Part shown: positions 24,965 to 33,704 of the stretch, piece by piece
Layout: the number at the start of each line of letters is the position of its first letter
Position numbering within the stretch: position 1 is the first letter of the stretch
Assembly: GCA_003553795.1 (NCBI GenBank)
Contig: PWFH01000032.1
Coordinates: 1 to 55,022, forward strand
DNA length: 55,022 nt
DNA from: Egibacter sp.
GTDB lineage: Bacteria > Actinomycetota > Nitriliruptoria > Euzebyales > Egibacteraceae
Direction: 5' to 3'
Translations under genes and position numbers: made by a program
Notes under the pieces: generated by a model
Databases searched by the model: none
Told to the model about the DNA's origin: nothing
What the model saw: only the letters and a program-made list of their open reading frames with translations

Positions 24965-25936
24965 TTGGAGACCCGCGAGCTGCTCGACCCTCGCGTGCTC
25001 TTCGTCACCGGCAAGGGCGGGGTCGGCAAGTCCACCGTCGCCGCGGCGCTCGCGCTCGCCGCTGTGCGCACAGGCCGGCGCACCTGCCTCGTCGAGGTCG
25101 AGGGCCGCCAGACGATGGCGCGGGTCTTCGGCACCGAGCCGTGGGACTTCGACGAGCGCGAGATCCGCCCCGACCTCTTCGGGATGTCGGTGGACCCCGA
25201 GGCCTCGTTGTCGGAGTACCTCGACATGTTCTACGGCGCACGGCGGATCTCCAAGCTCGTCGTCGGGTCGACCGCGGTGGAGTTCGCGACGACCGCCGCG
25301 CCGGGCATCAAGGACGTCCTGCTCATCGGCAAGGTCAAGGAGCTCGAGCGCCGCCGCGAGCCCGACGGGCGCTTCGCCTACGACCTCATCGTCGTCGACG
25401 CCCCGCCGACGGGGCGGATCGTGAACTTCCTCCGCGCGCCCGACGCCACGACCGAGCTCGTCAACGTCGGGCCGATCCGCGGGCAGGCGCAGTCGCTCGT
25501 CGACATGCTCCTCGACGGCGCGCGCACCCACCTCCAGCTCGTCACCCTGCTCGAGGAGATGCCGGTCGAGGAGACCGTCGACAGCGCCGAGGCGCTGCGC
25601 GAGCTCGGCGTGACCGTCGGGCCGATCATCGTCAACCGCGCGCTCGAGCCCGGCCTCGACGAGGAGGCACGCGCCGCCCTCGTCGACGGCCTCGACAACG
25701 GCGAGGTCGTCGCCGCGGCCGGCGAGGCCGGCGTCGACCTCACCGAGGAGGACGCCGAGCGGCTCCTCGCGCGCGGCGAGCGCCACCTGCACCGCCTCGA
25801 GCTCGAGGAGCGGATGCGCGAGCGCCTGCGCGGGGCCCACACGCCGGTCGCCGAGCTGCCCTTCCTCGCCAGCCGGGAGTTCCGCGAGCCGCAGGTCAGC
25901 GCGCTCGCCGACCGCCTCGTCGAGCTCACCGCCTGA
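24965..25936 (+). CDS. ArsA/Get3-like ATPase, first of a pair (Rv3679-like)
   Basis: 323 aa. Deviant Walker A motif TGKGGVGKST (15-24) with the signature Lys, switch region DAPPTGR, and a helical C-terminal part. Get3/ArsA ATPases work as dimers that bind hydrophobic or anionic clients; the actinobacterial pair (M. tuberculosis Rv3679/Rv3680, called BagA/BagB) is related to Get3. No arsenite-binding Cys triad was seen, so arsenite transport is unlikely. Starts at TTG 24965 with an excellent GAGGAGG site 6 nt upstream. The second ATPase begins 1 nt after its stop, so the two are certainly co-translated. Confidence 0.88.
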   Translation: METRELLDPRVLFVTGKGGVGKSTVAAALALAAVRTGRRTCLVEVEGRQTMARVFGTEPWDFDEREIRPDLFGMSVDPEASLSEYLDMFYGARRISKLVVGSTAVEFATTAAPGIKDVLLIGKVKELERRREPDGRFAYDLIVVDAPPTGRIVNFLRAPDATTELVNVGPIRGQAQSLVDMLLDGARTHLQLVTLLEEMPVEETVDSAEALRELGVTVGPIIVNRALEPGLDEEARAALVDGLDNGEVVAAAGEAGVDLTEEDAERLLARGERHLHRLELEERMRERLRGAHTPVAELPFLASREFREPQVSALADRLVELTA

Positions 25937-25937
25937 G

Positions 25938-27092
25938 ATGCCACCCCAGCGCCGGGACGCCGAGACGCTCGCTGCCGCGCGCGAGCGCGACCTCGCGGAG
26001 GCCATCGCCGAGCGCCACGTCCTCGTCTGCACCGGCTCGGGCGGGGTCGGCAAGACGACGACCGCGGCCTCGATCGCGCTGGCCGCCGCCGCCCAGGGCC
26101 GGCGCACGCTCGTGCTCACGATCGACCCGGCCCGCCGGCTCGCCCAGTCGCTCGGGCTGTCCTCGCTCGACAACACCCCACGGCAGGTCGCCGGCGTCGA
26201 GCACCTCGACGCGATGATGCTCGACATGAAGCGGACCTTCGACGAGGTCATCGAGCGCCATGCCGAGTCCGCCGACCGCGCCCGGACGATCACGAGCAAC
26301 CGCTTCTACCAGCAGATGTCGAGCTCGTTGGCGGGCACCCAGGAGTACATGGCGATGGAGAAGCTCTACGACCTCCACAGCCAGGGCCGCTACGACTGCC
26401 TCGTCATCGACACCCCGCCGACGCGCAACGCCCTCGACTTCCTCGACGCGCCCAAGCGCCTCACCGACTTCCTCGAGGGCCGCTTCCTCAAGATGTTCCT
26501 CACCCCGGGGGTCGCCGCCGGGCGCGTGGCCTCGAAGGCCGTCGGCGTCGGCACGGGGATGTTCATGCGCGCGGCCTCGCGCATCACCGGCTCGGGGGTC
26601 ATGGCCGACCTCGCGGGCTTCTTCCAGTCCCTCGACGGGATGTACGAGGGGTTCAAGGCCCGGGCGCAGGCGGTCTACCGGCTCCTGCAGAGCCCCGAGT
26701 CGGGCTTCATCGTCGTGACCACGCCCGAGGAGCACGCGCTGCGCGAGGCGCGCTACTTCCTCCAGCGCCTCGCCCAGGACGGCATGCCCACCGCCGGGCT
26801 CGTCGTCAACCGCACGACGGTGCCGGATCTGCCGCACGCCTCGGCCGACGCGCTGGCCGCGGCGGGCGCCGCGCTCGACGGCGCACCCGGGCGACGGGCG
26901 GTCGGCGCGCTGCTCGGCCTCGCCGCCGCCGACCTCGACGTCGCCCACCGCGAGGAGCGCGCCCTCGCCGCGGCGCTGCACGACCTCGACCCCCGGGTGC
27001 TCGTCGAGGTGCCCCAGCGCGCCGAGGACGTCCACGACGTCGAGGGGCTCGCGTGGGTCGGGCGTCGCCTCCTCGGCGAGGCCGTGCGATGA
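25938..27092 (+). CDS. ArsA/Get3-like ATPase, second of a pair (Rv3680-like)
   Basis: 384 aa. P-loop TGSGGVGKTT is at 32-41: the intra-loop signature Lys of the deviant Walker A (KGG) is replaced by Ser, unlike its partner. Switch II DTPPTRNALDFL and the hydrophobic, Met-rich segment GTGMFMRAASRITGSG (client-binding region in Get3-like proteins) are visible. It probably forms a heterodimer with the upstream ATPase; that is inferred from the gene fusion-like spacing and from the mycobacterial pair. A -10 box for the next gene lies immediately after its stop. Confidence 0.86.
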   Translation: MPPQRRDAETLAAARERDLAEAIAERHVLVCTGSGGVGKTTTAASIALAAAAQGRRTLVLTIDPARRLAQSLGLSSLDNTPRQVAGVEHLDAMMLDMKRTFDEVIERHAESADRARTITSNRFYQQMSSSLAGTQEYMAMEKLYDLHSQGRYDCLVIDTPPTRNALDFLDAPKRLTDFLEGRFLKMFLTPGVAAGRVASKAVGVGTGMFMRAASRITGSGVMADLAGFFQSLDGMYEGFKARAQAVYRLLQSPESGFIVVTTPEEHALREARYFLQRLAQDGMPTAGLVVNRTTVPDLPHASADALAAAGAALDGAPGRRAVGALLGLAAADLDVAHREERALAAALHDLDPRVLVEVPQRAEDVHDVEGLAWVGRRLLGEAVR

Positions 27093-27111
27093 GCCCGTCC
27101 CGCGGCACCGG

Positions 27112-27117
27112 TACACT
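27112..27117 (+). promoter_or_regulatory. -10 box TACACT of the penicillin-binding protein gene
   Basis: TACACT 30 nt before ATG 27148 would give a short leader of about 24 nt. The PBP may therefore have its own promoter in addition to any readthrough from the ArsA pair. No clear -35. Confidence 0.35.
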
Positions 27118-27147
27118 CCGTCATCACGTCGACACCATCGCTGGGAC

Positions 27148-29616
27148 ATGAGCGACGCACGCCCGACACGACCGCAGGACTCGGCCACCGTGAGCGGCTG
27201 GGCCAAGCTCGTGATGTTCCTCGGCATCCTCCTCGCCGCCGGGCTGCTGCTCGGCGCGAGCCTCGCTCCCGCCGCGAGCTTCACCGCCGGGATCGTCACC
27301 GAGGTCGACGAGGGGCTCTTCGACTACCCGCCGCTGCCCGACGACCTCGGCGAGCCGTGGGAGCGCAGCGTCATCCTCGACCGCGACGGCGGTGAGCTCT
27401 CGGTCATCCGCGACGAGAACCGCATCGTCGCCGACCTCGCCGACGTCCCCGATCACGTCCAGGAGGCCGTGCTCGCGACCGAGGACCGGGACTTCCTCGC
27501 CCACGACGGGGTCGACTGGTCGGCGATCGGCCGGGCGGCGGTCGACAACGTCACCGCCGGGGAGATCACCGGCGGCGGCTCGACGATCACCCAGCAGCTC
27601 GTGAAGCTCGTCGTCCTCGACAGCGAGCAGACGCTCGACCGCAAGCTCCAGGAGGCCATCTACGCGATCGAGCTCGAGCAGCGGCTCAGCAAGGGCGAGA
27701 TCCTCGCCGCCTACCTCAACGAGGCGTACTTCGGCAACCGCGTCTACGGCATCGCGACGGCCGCGGAGTTCTACTGGGGCAAGGACATCAGCGAGCTCGG
27801 CGTCACCGAGGGCGCGACCCTCGCGGGGATGCTCCGCGCGCCCAACCGCAACGATCCCGTCGCCAACCCCGACCGGGCGCTCGCCCGACGCAACATCGTC
27901 CTCGCGCAGATGGGGCGGGCCGGCTTCCTCGACGAGGACGAGGCCGACCAGCTGCAGGCCACCGGCCTCGAGCTCGACGTCCAGCCGCTCGCCGAGCCCT
28001 CTGAGCCGTTCTTCGTCAACCACGTGCGCAACGAGCTCCTCGACGACCCGGCGCTCGGCGCCGACCGCGAGGAGCGCGAGCGCACGCTGCGCCGCGGCGG
28101 CCTCGAGATCCGCACGACCCTCGACCCGGCGCTGCAGGACCTCGCGCAGGACGCGATCACCGACCTCCTCGACGGCGACGACGACCCCCTCGCGGCGATC
28201 GCGACCGTCGAGCCGGGCACCGGTGAGCTCCTCGCCCTCGGCGTCGGCCCGAAGGGCTTCGGCAGCGGCGAGAACGAGATCGAGGTCAACCTCGCCGCCC
28301 GCGAGGGCGGCGGCTCGAGCCGTGACGCCGGCTCGGCGTTCAAGCCGTTCATGCTCGCCGCCGCCCTCGAGGAGGGTCTGAGCCCCGGCTACACCTTCGA
28401 GGGCGGGGTCGACTACGAGTTCGACAACGTCGCCTGCGAGGCCGGCTACGCCCCCGCGAACTTCGGCCGCGCCGCCCACGGCGCGATGGACATGAGCCGG
28501 GCGACGGAGATCTCGAGCAACGTCTACTTCGCCCACCTCCTCGACGTCGTCGGCATCGAGCCGCTCGTCGACGCCCTCGAGGACGCCGGCGTCCCGATCA
28601 GCGACCGCGATCGTCTCGTCGACGGGCCGATCTGCTCGCTCGTGCTCGGCGCCGCCGGGCAGGCCGCCGGGGTCTTCCCCCTCGAGATGGCCACCGCCTA
28701 CGCGACGTTCGCCAACGAGGGCGAGCGCTGCGAGCCCTACGCCGTCGCCGAGGTCGTCGACCGCCACGGGCGCACGATCAGCCGCGCCGAGCCCGACTGC
28801 ACCGCCGCCTTCGACCCCGGGGCGGCCAACCGCGTCACCGACCTGCTGCGCGGACCGATCGAGTCGGGCACCGCGAGCGCGAACGGCCAGATCGGCCGGC
28901 CCGCCGCCGGCAAGACCGGCACGACGCAGAACAGCGAGGACGCGTGGTTCGTCGGCTACGTGCCGCAGCTGTCGACCGCGGTGTGGACCGGCCACGAGCA
29001 GCCCGAGACGATGACCCACAGCCTCTGCGGCGGGCAGGTCACCGGGGGCTGCCTGCCGACGATCCTCTGGCGCGACTACATGCGCGCCTCGATCGACGCG
29101 CTCGACCTCGAGGTCGCCGAGTTCCCGGAGCCGCCGCCGCTGCCGTCGGCGACGGTCCCCGCGGTCGTCGGCGAGCCCCTCGAGACCGCCGAGGCCACCC
29201 TCGCCGAGGCGGGCTTCAGCTCCGAGGCCACCGAGGTCGCGCACTGGGTCGACGCCGGCACCGTCGTCGACCAGACCCCGGCGGGCGGCAGTAGCGCCGA
29301 CGAGGGCACCCTCGTGGGCCTCGACGTCAGCGACGGCTCGCGCGACCCGCCGGTCGTGCCCGACCTCGTCGGCCTACCCGTCGACGAGGCTGTCGCCGCA
29401 CTCGAGGCCGCCGGCCTGTCCTACGACCGCCGCGACGTCCCCGTCGACGACGCCGAGGACTACGACCACGTCGTCGCGCAGTCGCCCGCGGCCGGGGAGC
29501 CCGCCTACGACGGCCGGACGGAGATCGGCGTGACGATCGACGTCGGCCGCCCGCGCACCGCCGATGGCCCCGAGCCGGAGACCGGCACGGCCGGCGCCGA
29601 CGAGGCCGGCTCATGA
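27148..29616 (+). CDS. Class A penicillin-binding protein with PASTA repeats (PonA2-like)
   Basis: 822 aa, bifunctional peptidoglycan glycosyltransferase/transpeptidase anchored by one N-terminal helix (about 20-40). Glycosyltransferase: catalytic Glu112 in TEDRDF, then GGGSTITQQLVK (142-153). Transpeptidase: SxxK S396-K399 (GSAFKP), SxN S456-S457-N458, KTG 589-591. The C-terminus carries two PASTA domains (about 668-735 and 737-805) that sense muropeptide or lipid II. M. tuberculosis PonA2, which has the same neighbours, carries one PASTA domain as far as I recall. The stop overlaps the phosphoesterase start (ATGA). Confidence 0.93.
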   Translation: MSDARPTRPQDSATVSGWAKLVMFLGILLAAGLLLGASLAPAASFTAGIVTEVDEGLFDYPPLPDDLGEPWERSVILDRDGGELSVIRDENRIVADLADVPDHVQEAVLATEDRDFLAHDGVDWSAIGRAAVDNVTAGEITGGGSTITQQLVKLVVLDSEQTLDRKLQEAIYAIELEQRLSKGEILAAYLNEAYFGNRVYGIATAAEFYWGKDISELGVTEGATLAGMLRAPNRNDPVANPDRALARRNIVLAQMGRAGFLDEDEADQLQATGLELDVQPLAEPSEPFFVNHVRNELLDDPALGADREERERTLRRGGLEIRTTLDPALQDLAQDAITDLLDGDDDPLAAIATVEPGTGELLALGVGPKGFGSGENEIEVNLAAREGGGSSRDAGSAFKPFMLAAALEEGLSPGYTFEGGVDYEFDNVACEAGYAPANFGRAAHGAMDMSRATEISSNVYFAHLLDVVGIEPLVDALEDAGVPISDRDRLVDGPICSLVLGAAGQAAGVFPLEMATAYATFANEGERCEPYAVAEVVDRHGRTISRAEPDCTAAFDPGAANRVTDLLRGPIESGTASANGQIGRPAAGKTGTTQNSEDAWFVGYVPQLSTAVWTGHEQPETMTHSLCGGQVTGGCLPTILWRDYMRASIDALDLEVAEFPEPPPLPSATVPAVVGEPLETAEATLAEAGFSSEATEVAHWVDAGTVVDQTPAGGSSADEGTLVGLDVSDGSRDPPVVPDLVGLPVDEAVAALEAAGLSYDRRDVPVDDAEDYDHVVAQSPAAGEPAYDGRTEIGVTIDVGRPRTADGPEPETGTAGADEAGS

Positions 29617-30506
29617 GGGCGCGCCGGGCCGCGCTCGCGCTGACGGGCGCGGGCCTGGCGGCCGCGGCCTACGCCACGCTCGTCGAGCCGCGCTGGTTCA
29701 CCCTGCGCGAGGTCGAGGCCGCGGTGCTCCGGCCCGCCGCGCGCGGGCCGCTGCGGGTGCTGCACCTCTCCGACCTCCACCTCTGGCCCAGCCACGAGGC
29801 GATGGCCCGGGCGCTGCGCCGCTGCGCCGCGACCGACCCCGACGTCGTCGTCGTCACCGGCGACATCCTCGGCCACCCCGAGGTCGTCGACGACGCGGTC
29901 GCCCTGCTCGCCGAGGTCGGCGCCGGGCGGGTCGCCCTCGCGGTGCTCGGCTCGAACGACCGCTTCGGGCCGTCGCCGAAGAACCCCTTCGGCTACCTCA
30001 CCCGCGACGGCGATCCCGAGGAGCCGCGAGGCGAGCCGCTCGACACGCCGAGGCTCGTCTCGGGACTCGAGGCCGCCGGTTGGCACGTCGTCGACAACCG
30101 CGCGCTGCGCCTCGACACCCCGGCGGGGGTCCTCGACGTCCGCGGCCTCGGTGACGCCCACCTCGGCCTCGCACGCCTCGGGGCCGTCGGCGGTCCGCCC
30201 AGCGACGACGTCGTCCTCGGCCTCGGGGTGACCCACGCGCCGTACACCGCCGTGCTCGACCGCTTCGACCGCGCCGGGCTCGACCTCGCCCTCGCCGGGC
30301 ACACCCACGGCGGGCAGGTGCGCGTACCCGGCCTCGGCGCGCTCGTCGCCAACTGCGACCTCCCCCTCTCCCAGACCCGCGGCCTGTCGGCCCACGGCGC
30401 CGGCCTCGCCCTGCACGTCTCGGCGGGGCTCGGGCAGTCGCGCTACGCTCCCTTCCGCTTCGCCTGCCGGCCCGAGGCGACGCTGCTCACGCTCACGCCC
30501 GGCTGA
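29613..30506 (+). CDS. Calcineurin-like metallophosphoesterase, membrane-anchored (Rv3683-like)
   Basis: 297 aa. N-terminal hydrophobic helix (about 5-22), then phosphoesterase motifs: HLSDLHLWPSH (51-61), VVTGDILGH, GSND in place of the usual GNHD/E, and the metal-binding AGHTHGGQ near the C-terminus. The GSND variant seems normal for this actinobacterial subgroup (from memory). The substrate is unknown; relatives hydrolyse UDP-sugar lipids or cyclic nucleotides. The 4-nt overlap with the PBP gene implies translational coupling and a likely cell-envelope role. Confidence 0.87.
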   Translation: MRARRAALALTGAGLAAAAYATLVEPRWFTLREVEAAVLRPAARGPLRVLHLSDLHLWPSHEAMARALRRCAATDPDVVVVTGDILGHPEVVDDAVALLAEVGAGRVALAVLGSNDRFGPSPKNPFGYLTRDGDPEEPRGEPLDTPRLVSGLEAAGWHVVDNRALRLDTPAGVLDVRGLGDAHLGLARLGAVGGPPSDDVVLGLGVTHAPYTAVLDRFDRAGLDLALAGHTHGGQVRVPGLGALVANCDLPLSQTRGLSAHGAGLALHVSAGLGQSRYAPFRFACRPEATLLTLTPG

Positions 30507-30510
30507 GGCT

Positions 30511-30539
30511 TTGAGCGGGGCCCTGGCCACCGGTACGCT
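30511..30539 (+). promoter_or_regulatory. Promoter of tRNA-Pro
   Basis: TTGAGC (30511-30516), 17-nt spacer, TACGCT (30534-30539). The predicted start lies about 6 nt before the mature tRNA 5' end. The best -35/-10 pair in the window. Confidence 0.65.
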
Positions 30540-30551
30540 GGCGGCTCGGCA

Positions 30552-30626
30552 CGGGATGTAGCGCAGCTTGGTTAGCGCGCCACGTTCGGGACGTGGAGGT
30601 CCCCGGTTCAAATCCGGGCATCCCGA
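30552..30626 (+). tRNA. tRNA-Pro (anticodon CGG)
   Basis: 75 nt cloverleaf: acceptor CGGGATG/CATCCCG (perfect), D-arm GCGC/GCGC, anticodon stem CCACG/CGTGG with loop TTCGGGA (anticodon CGG, reads CCG), T-arm CCCGG-TTCAAAT-CCGGG, discriminator A. CCA is not encoded. It has its own promoter and a strong downstream hairpin. Confidence 0.95.
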
Positions 30627-30633
30627 CTCCTGC

Positions 30634-30667
30634 GACGCCCGTCACCCTCTCGGGGGTGGCGGGCGTC
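30634..30667 (+). terminator. Strong hairpin terminator after tRNA-Pro
   Basis: GACGCCCGTCACCC (30634-30647) pairs with GGGTGGCGGGCGTC (30654-30667): 14 bp with one wobble and a 6-nt loop, beginning 8 nt after the tRNA. Confidence 0.7.
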
Positions 30668-30693
30668 CTCGTCGAGACGGTCGGGAGGCGCCG

Positions 30694-30978
30694 ATGGACC
30701 TCGCCGCATTCCAGGCGCAGATGCGCCACCTCTACGGCGAGCGGGATGCCGAGCGCGGCCTGGCCCGCACCTTCGCCTGGTTCACCGAGGAGTGCGGCGA
30801 GCTCTCCCGCGCGGTGTTCCGCGGCGACGACGACGACCGCCTCACCGAGTTCGGCGACGTCCTCGCCTGGCTGGCCTCCCTCGCCGACCAGGCCGGCGTC
30901 GACCTCGCCGAGGCCGCGCGGCGCTACGCCGAGGGCTGCCCCCGCTGCGCAGCGGCGCCCTGCGCCTGCCGGCGATGA
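30694..30978 (+). CDS. MazG-like nucleotide pyrophosphohydrolase
   Basis: 94 aa, one MazG-type all-alpha NTP-PPase domain. The metal site EECGE (WFTEECGELSR) and the later EFGDVLAWL (E-x2-D) match the EExxE...ExxD signature. The C-terminal tail GCPRCAAAPCACRR has four Cys and may bind zinc. Probably cleaves a non-canonical or excess NTP to NMP and PPi. ATG 30694 follows GGGAGG. Its stop overlaps the start of the acetyltransferase gene (ATGA). Confidence 0.85.
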   Translation: MDLAAFQAQMRHLYGERDAERGLARTFAWFTEECGELSRAVFRGDDDDRLTEFGDVLAWLASLADQAGVDLAEAARRYAEGCPRCAAAPCACRR

Positions 30979-32135
30979 GGCTGCGCCCACTCGAGGCCGG
31001 CGACCTCGACGTCGCGCTCGTCCAGATCGCGACGTCCTTCGGCCGAGCACGCGACGACGCCCTCGCCGAGCGGACCCGGAGCCGTCTCGCCGACGGGCAG
31101 CTCTGGGGGCTCGAGGAGGACGGCACGCTCGCCGGGCACTGCCGGCTCCTGCCGGGCGCGCACTGGCTGGGCGGCCGCGCCGTCCCGACGCTCGACGTCG
31201 CCTCGCTCGCGGTGCCGCCCGAGCACCGCGGCCGCGGGGTGGCCTCGGCGATGATGCGCGAGGCGGTCACCGTGGGGCTGGCCCGCGGAGATGGGCTCAG
31301 CGTGCTCTACCCGTCGACGACGCGGCTCTACCGCCGCCTCGGCTGGGAGCACGCCGGCAGCCTCACGCGCTACCGCGTGCCCGCGCGGGTCGTGCCGACC
31401 CCCGGGCCGACGTTGCGGCGCGGCGAGGAGCCCACCGACTGGCCGGCGATCCGGGACTGCCACACGGCCTTCGCCGCGACCCTGTCGGGCGCGGCGGTGC
31501 GTGGCGAGGAGCGCTGGGAGGAACTCGCCGCGCTCGCCCACCGCTACGTCCTCGACGACCCGGGGGCGCCGGGGCGCCTGGAGGCCTACGCCCTCGTCGA
31601 GCACGAGCCGATCCCGGGCAGCTGGCAGCACACGCTGCGGCTCACCGACTGGGCCGCGACGACGCCGCGGGGCCTCGCCGCCCTCGCGACCTTCGCCGGC
31701 AGCCACGGCACGTTCGCGCGCGACGTCGTCCTCGTCGACGTCGCCCCGCCACGCTGGGCGGCGGTGCTCGGCGAGCAGGACCTCGACGCCACCGGCGGGC
31801 TCGCGTGGATGGCCCGCGGGCTCGACCTGCCCGTGGCGATCGCCCATCGGGGCTTTCCGGCCGGTCTCGGCCTCGCGGTGACGTTGCGCGTCGACGACGA
31901 CGCGCTGCCCTCGGGCCCGTGGCGCCTCGAGGTCGCCGACGGGCGCGGTGCGCTCACCGCCGCCCCCGGCGCCGACGTGCGCCTGACCGCCCGCGCGGTC
32001 GGCCCGCTGCTCACCGGCTTCCGCTCGGCCTCCGAGCTCGCCTCGCTCGGCCTGCTGCGCGGACCCGGCGAGGCGCTCGCGCTGCTCGACGCCGCCTTCG
32101 CCGGCCCGCCGCCGGTGATGCTCGACTTCTTCTAG
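30975..32135 (+). CDS. GNAT-family acetyltransferase, Eis-like
   Basis: 386 aa. N-terminal GNAT domain with the acetyl-CoA motif VPPEHRGRGVASAMM and a long LDVASLAV strand, a second GNAT-like domain (about 150-280), and a C-terminal SCP2-like domain (about 285-386), the tripartite arrangement of Eis (402-408 aa). Eis proteins acetylate several amines of aminoglycosides and of host proteins; the natural substrate here is unknown. Coupled by ATGA overlap to the MazG-like gene. The sequence ends in DFF. Confidence 0.83.
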   Translation: MRLRPLEAGDLDVALVQIATSFGRARDDALAERTRSRLADGQLWGLEEDGTLAGHCRLLPGAHWLGGRAVPTLDVASLAVPPEHRGRGVASAMMREAVTVGLARGDGLSVLYPSTTRLYRRLGWEHAGSLTRYRVPARVVPTPGPTLRRGEEPTDWPAIRDCHTAFAATLSGAAVRGEERWEELAALAHRYVLDDPGAPGRLEAYALVEHEPIPGSWQHTLRLTDWAATTPRGLAALATFAGSHGTFARDVVLVDVAPPRWAAVLGEQDLDATGGLAWMARGLDLPVAIAHRGFPAGLGLAVTLRVDDDALPSGPWRLEVADGRGALTAAPGADVRLTARAVGPLLTGFRSASELASLGLLRGPGEALALLDAAFAGPPPVMLDFF

Positions 32136-32169
32136 CGGCCCGGCTCCACGGGGCGCGCCGGCCGAGGCG

Positions 32170-33207
32170 CTAGACGTGGCCGCGGGCGATGAGCTCCTCG
32201 GCGATCTGCACGGTGTTGAGCGCCGCGCCCTTGAGGAGGTTGTCGCCGACGACCCAGAAGTTCAGCGCCCGCGGGTCACCGAGGTCCTGGCGCACCCGGC
32301 CCACGGCGGTCTCGTCGCGGAAGGCGTACTCGAGGGGGGTCGGCAGGTCGTCGAGGACGAGACCGGGGAAGCCGTCCATGACCTCGGCGGCGGCCGCGGC
32401 GCCGACCGGCTCGGTGAACGTCGCGCGCACGGCGATGGCGTGGCCGACGACGACGGGCACGCGCACGCAGGTCGGGCTCACCGCGAGCTCGGGCAGCCCG
32501 AGGATCTTGCGGGACTCGTTCTGGAGCTTGAGCTCCTCGTCGGTGTAGCCGCCGTCGCCGAGCGTGCCGATCTGCGGCACGCAGTTGAAGGCCAGGGTCG
32601 CGGCGTGGACGTCGTGCGCCGCGCGGTCGGCGGCGGCGAGCCCATCGCGCTGCAGCAGGTCGGGCTGCTCGAGCAGGGTGCGGGCCTGCTCGAGCAGCTC
32701 GTCGCTGCCCTTCTGCCCTGCCCCGCTCGCGGCCTGGTAGCTCGTCGCGACGACGCTCGTGAGGCCGAACGCGTCGTGCAGCGCCTTGAGCGGCAGCATC
32801 GCGATCATCGTCGTGCAGTTGGGGTTGGCGACGATGCCCTTCGGCGGGCGGGCGTCGAGGGCCGCGGCGTTGACCTCGGTGACGACGAGGGGGACCTCGG
32901 GGTCCATGCGCCAGGCCGAGGAGTTGTCGACGACGATCGCGCCGGCCTCGACCGCGCGGGGGGCGTGCTCGAGCGAGCGGCCGCCGCCGGCGCTGAAGAG
33001 CGCGAGGTCGACACCGTCGAAGGCGTCGGGCTCGGCGAGGTCGCCGACGGTGACCTCGCCGCCGGCGTAGGCCAGCGCCTTGCCCGCCGAGCGCGAGCTC
33101 GCGAGGAAGCGCACCTCGTCGACGGGCAGGCCGCGCGCCTCGACGAGGCGGCGCAGCTCGGCACCGACCGCCCCGGTGGCCCCGGCGATCGCGAGTGTGC
33201 GGCCCAT
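32170..33207 (-). CDS. asd: Aspartate-semialdehyde dehydrogenase
   Basis: 345 aa. NADPH-dependent reduction of aspartyl phosphate to aspartate semialdehyde, the branch precursor of Lys, Thr, Met and diaminopimelate. Nucleotide-binding GATGAVG (9-15), catalytic Cys131 in ANPNCTT, and His256 in RVPVVVGHA are present. Full length. The start codon overlaps the lysC stop by one nt (TGATG), so translation is coupled. The same ask-asd order is usual in Actinomycetota (M. tuberculosis Rv3709c-Rv3708c). Confidence 0.96.
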   Translation of the reverse strand: MGRTLAIAGATGAVGAELRRLVEARGLPVDEVRFLASSRSAGKALAYAGGEVTVGDLAEPDAFDGVDLALFSAGGGRSLEHAPRAVEAGAIVVDNSSAWRMDPEVPLVVTEVNAAALDARPPKGIVANPNCTTMIAMLPLKALHDAFGLTSVVATSYQAASGAGQKGSDELLEQARTLLEQPDLLQRDGLAAADRAAHDVHAATLAFNCVPQIGTLGDGGYTDEELKLQNESRKILGLPELAVSPTCVRVPVVVGHAIAVRATFTEPVGAAAAAEVMDGFPGLVLDDLPTPLEYAFRDETAVGRVRQDLGDPRALNFWVVGDNLLKGAALNTVQIAEELIARGHV

Positions 33208-33704
33208 CAGCGCACCACCGCGGTCTGCTCGCCGTCGAGCTCGAAGGCGTCGTGGACCGCCTGCACGGCGCGCTCGACGTGCTCGCGCCGCACGATGACG
33301 GAGACGCGGATCGTCGACGTGGAGATCATCTCGATGTTGACCCCGGCAGCCGACAGCGCGGCGAACATCGTCGCGGCCACGCCCGGGTGGGTCTTCATGC
33401 CCGCGCCGACGAGGCTGACCTTCGCGATGTCGTCGTCGAAGACGATCTCGCCAAGGCCGACCTCGGCGCGCAGCTCCTCGAGGAGCGCGAGCGCCCGCGG
33501 GCCATCGGCGACCGGCACGGTGAACGACACGTCGGTGGTGCCGTCGGCCGAGACGTTCTGCACGATCATGTCGACGTTGATGTTCGCGTCGGCGAGACCG
33601 GTGAAGATCCGGGCTGCGACGCCGGGCTTGTCGGGGACCCCGCGGACGACGAGCTTGCCCTCGCTCGTGTCGTGCGCGACTCCGGAGATGATCGCCTGCT
33701 CCAT
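33207..33704 (-). other. Internal start producing aspartokinase beta subunit
   Basis: ATG 33704 ([11 protein letters not shown]) is preceded by GAAGGA at 33712-33717 (7-nt spacing) and opens a 165-aa in-frame product consisting of the two ACT domains. In Corynebacterium glutamicum the corresponding Met (MEEAVLTGVAT) begins the beta subunit of the alpha2-beta2 enzyme. The internal ribosome site is seen; use of it is inferred. Confidence 0.65.

Noticed and set aside
24965-27092. Arsenite efflux ATPase (ArsA) proper
   Set aside because: No arsenite-binding Cys triad seen and no arsB/arsR nearby; the Get3-like actinobacterial pair is the better match.
27124-29244. 706-codon minus-strand frame opposite the PBP
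   Set aside because: Shadow of the plus-strand PBP; no recognisable domain.
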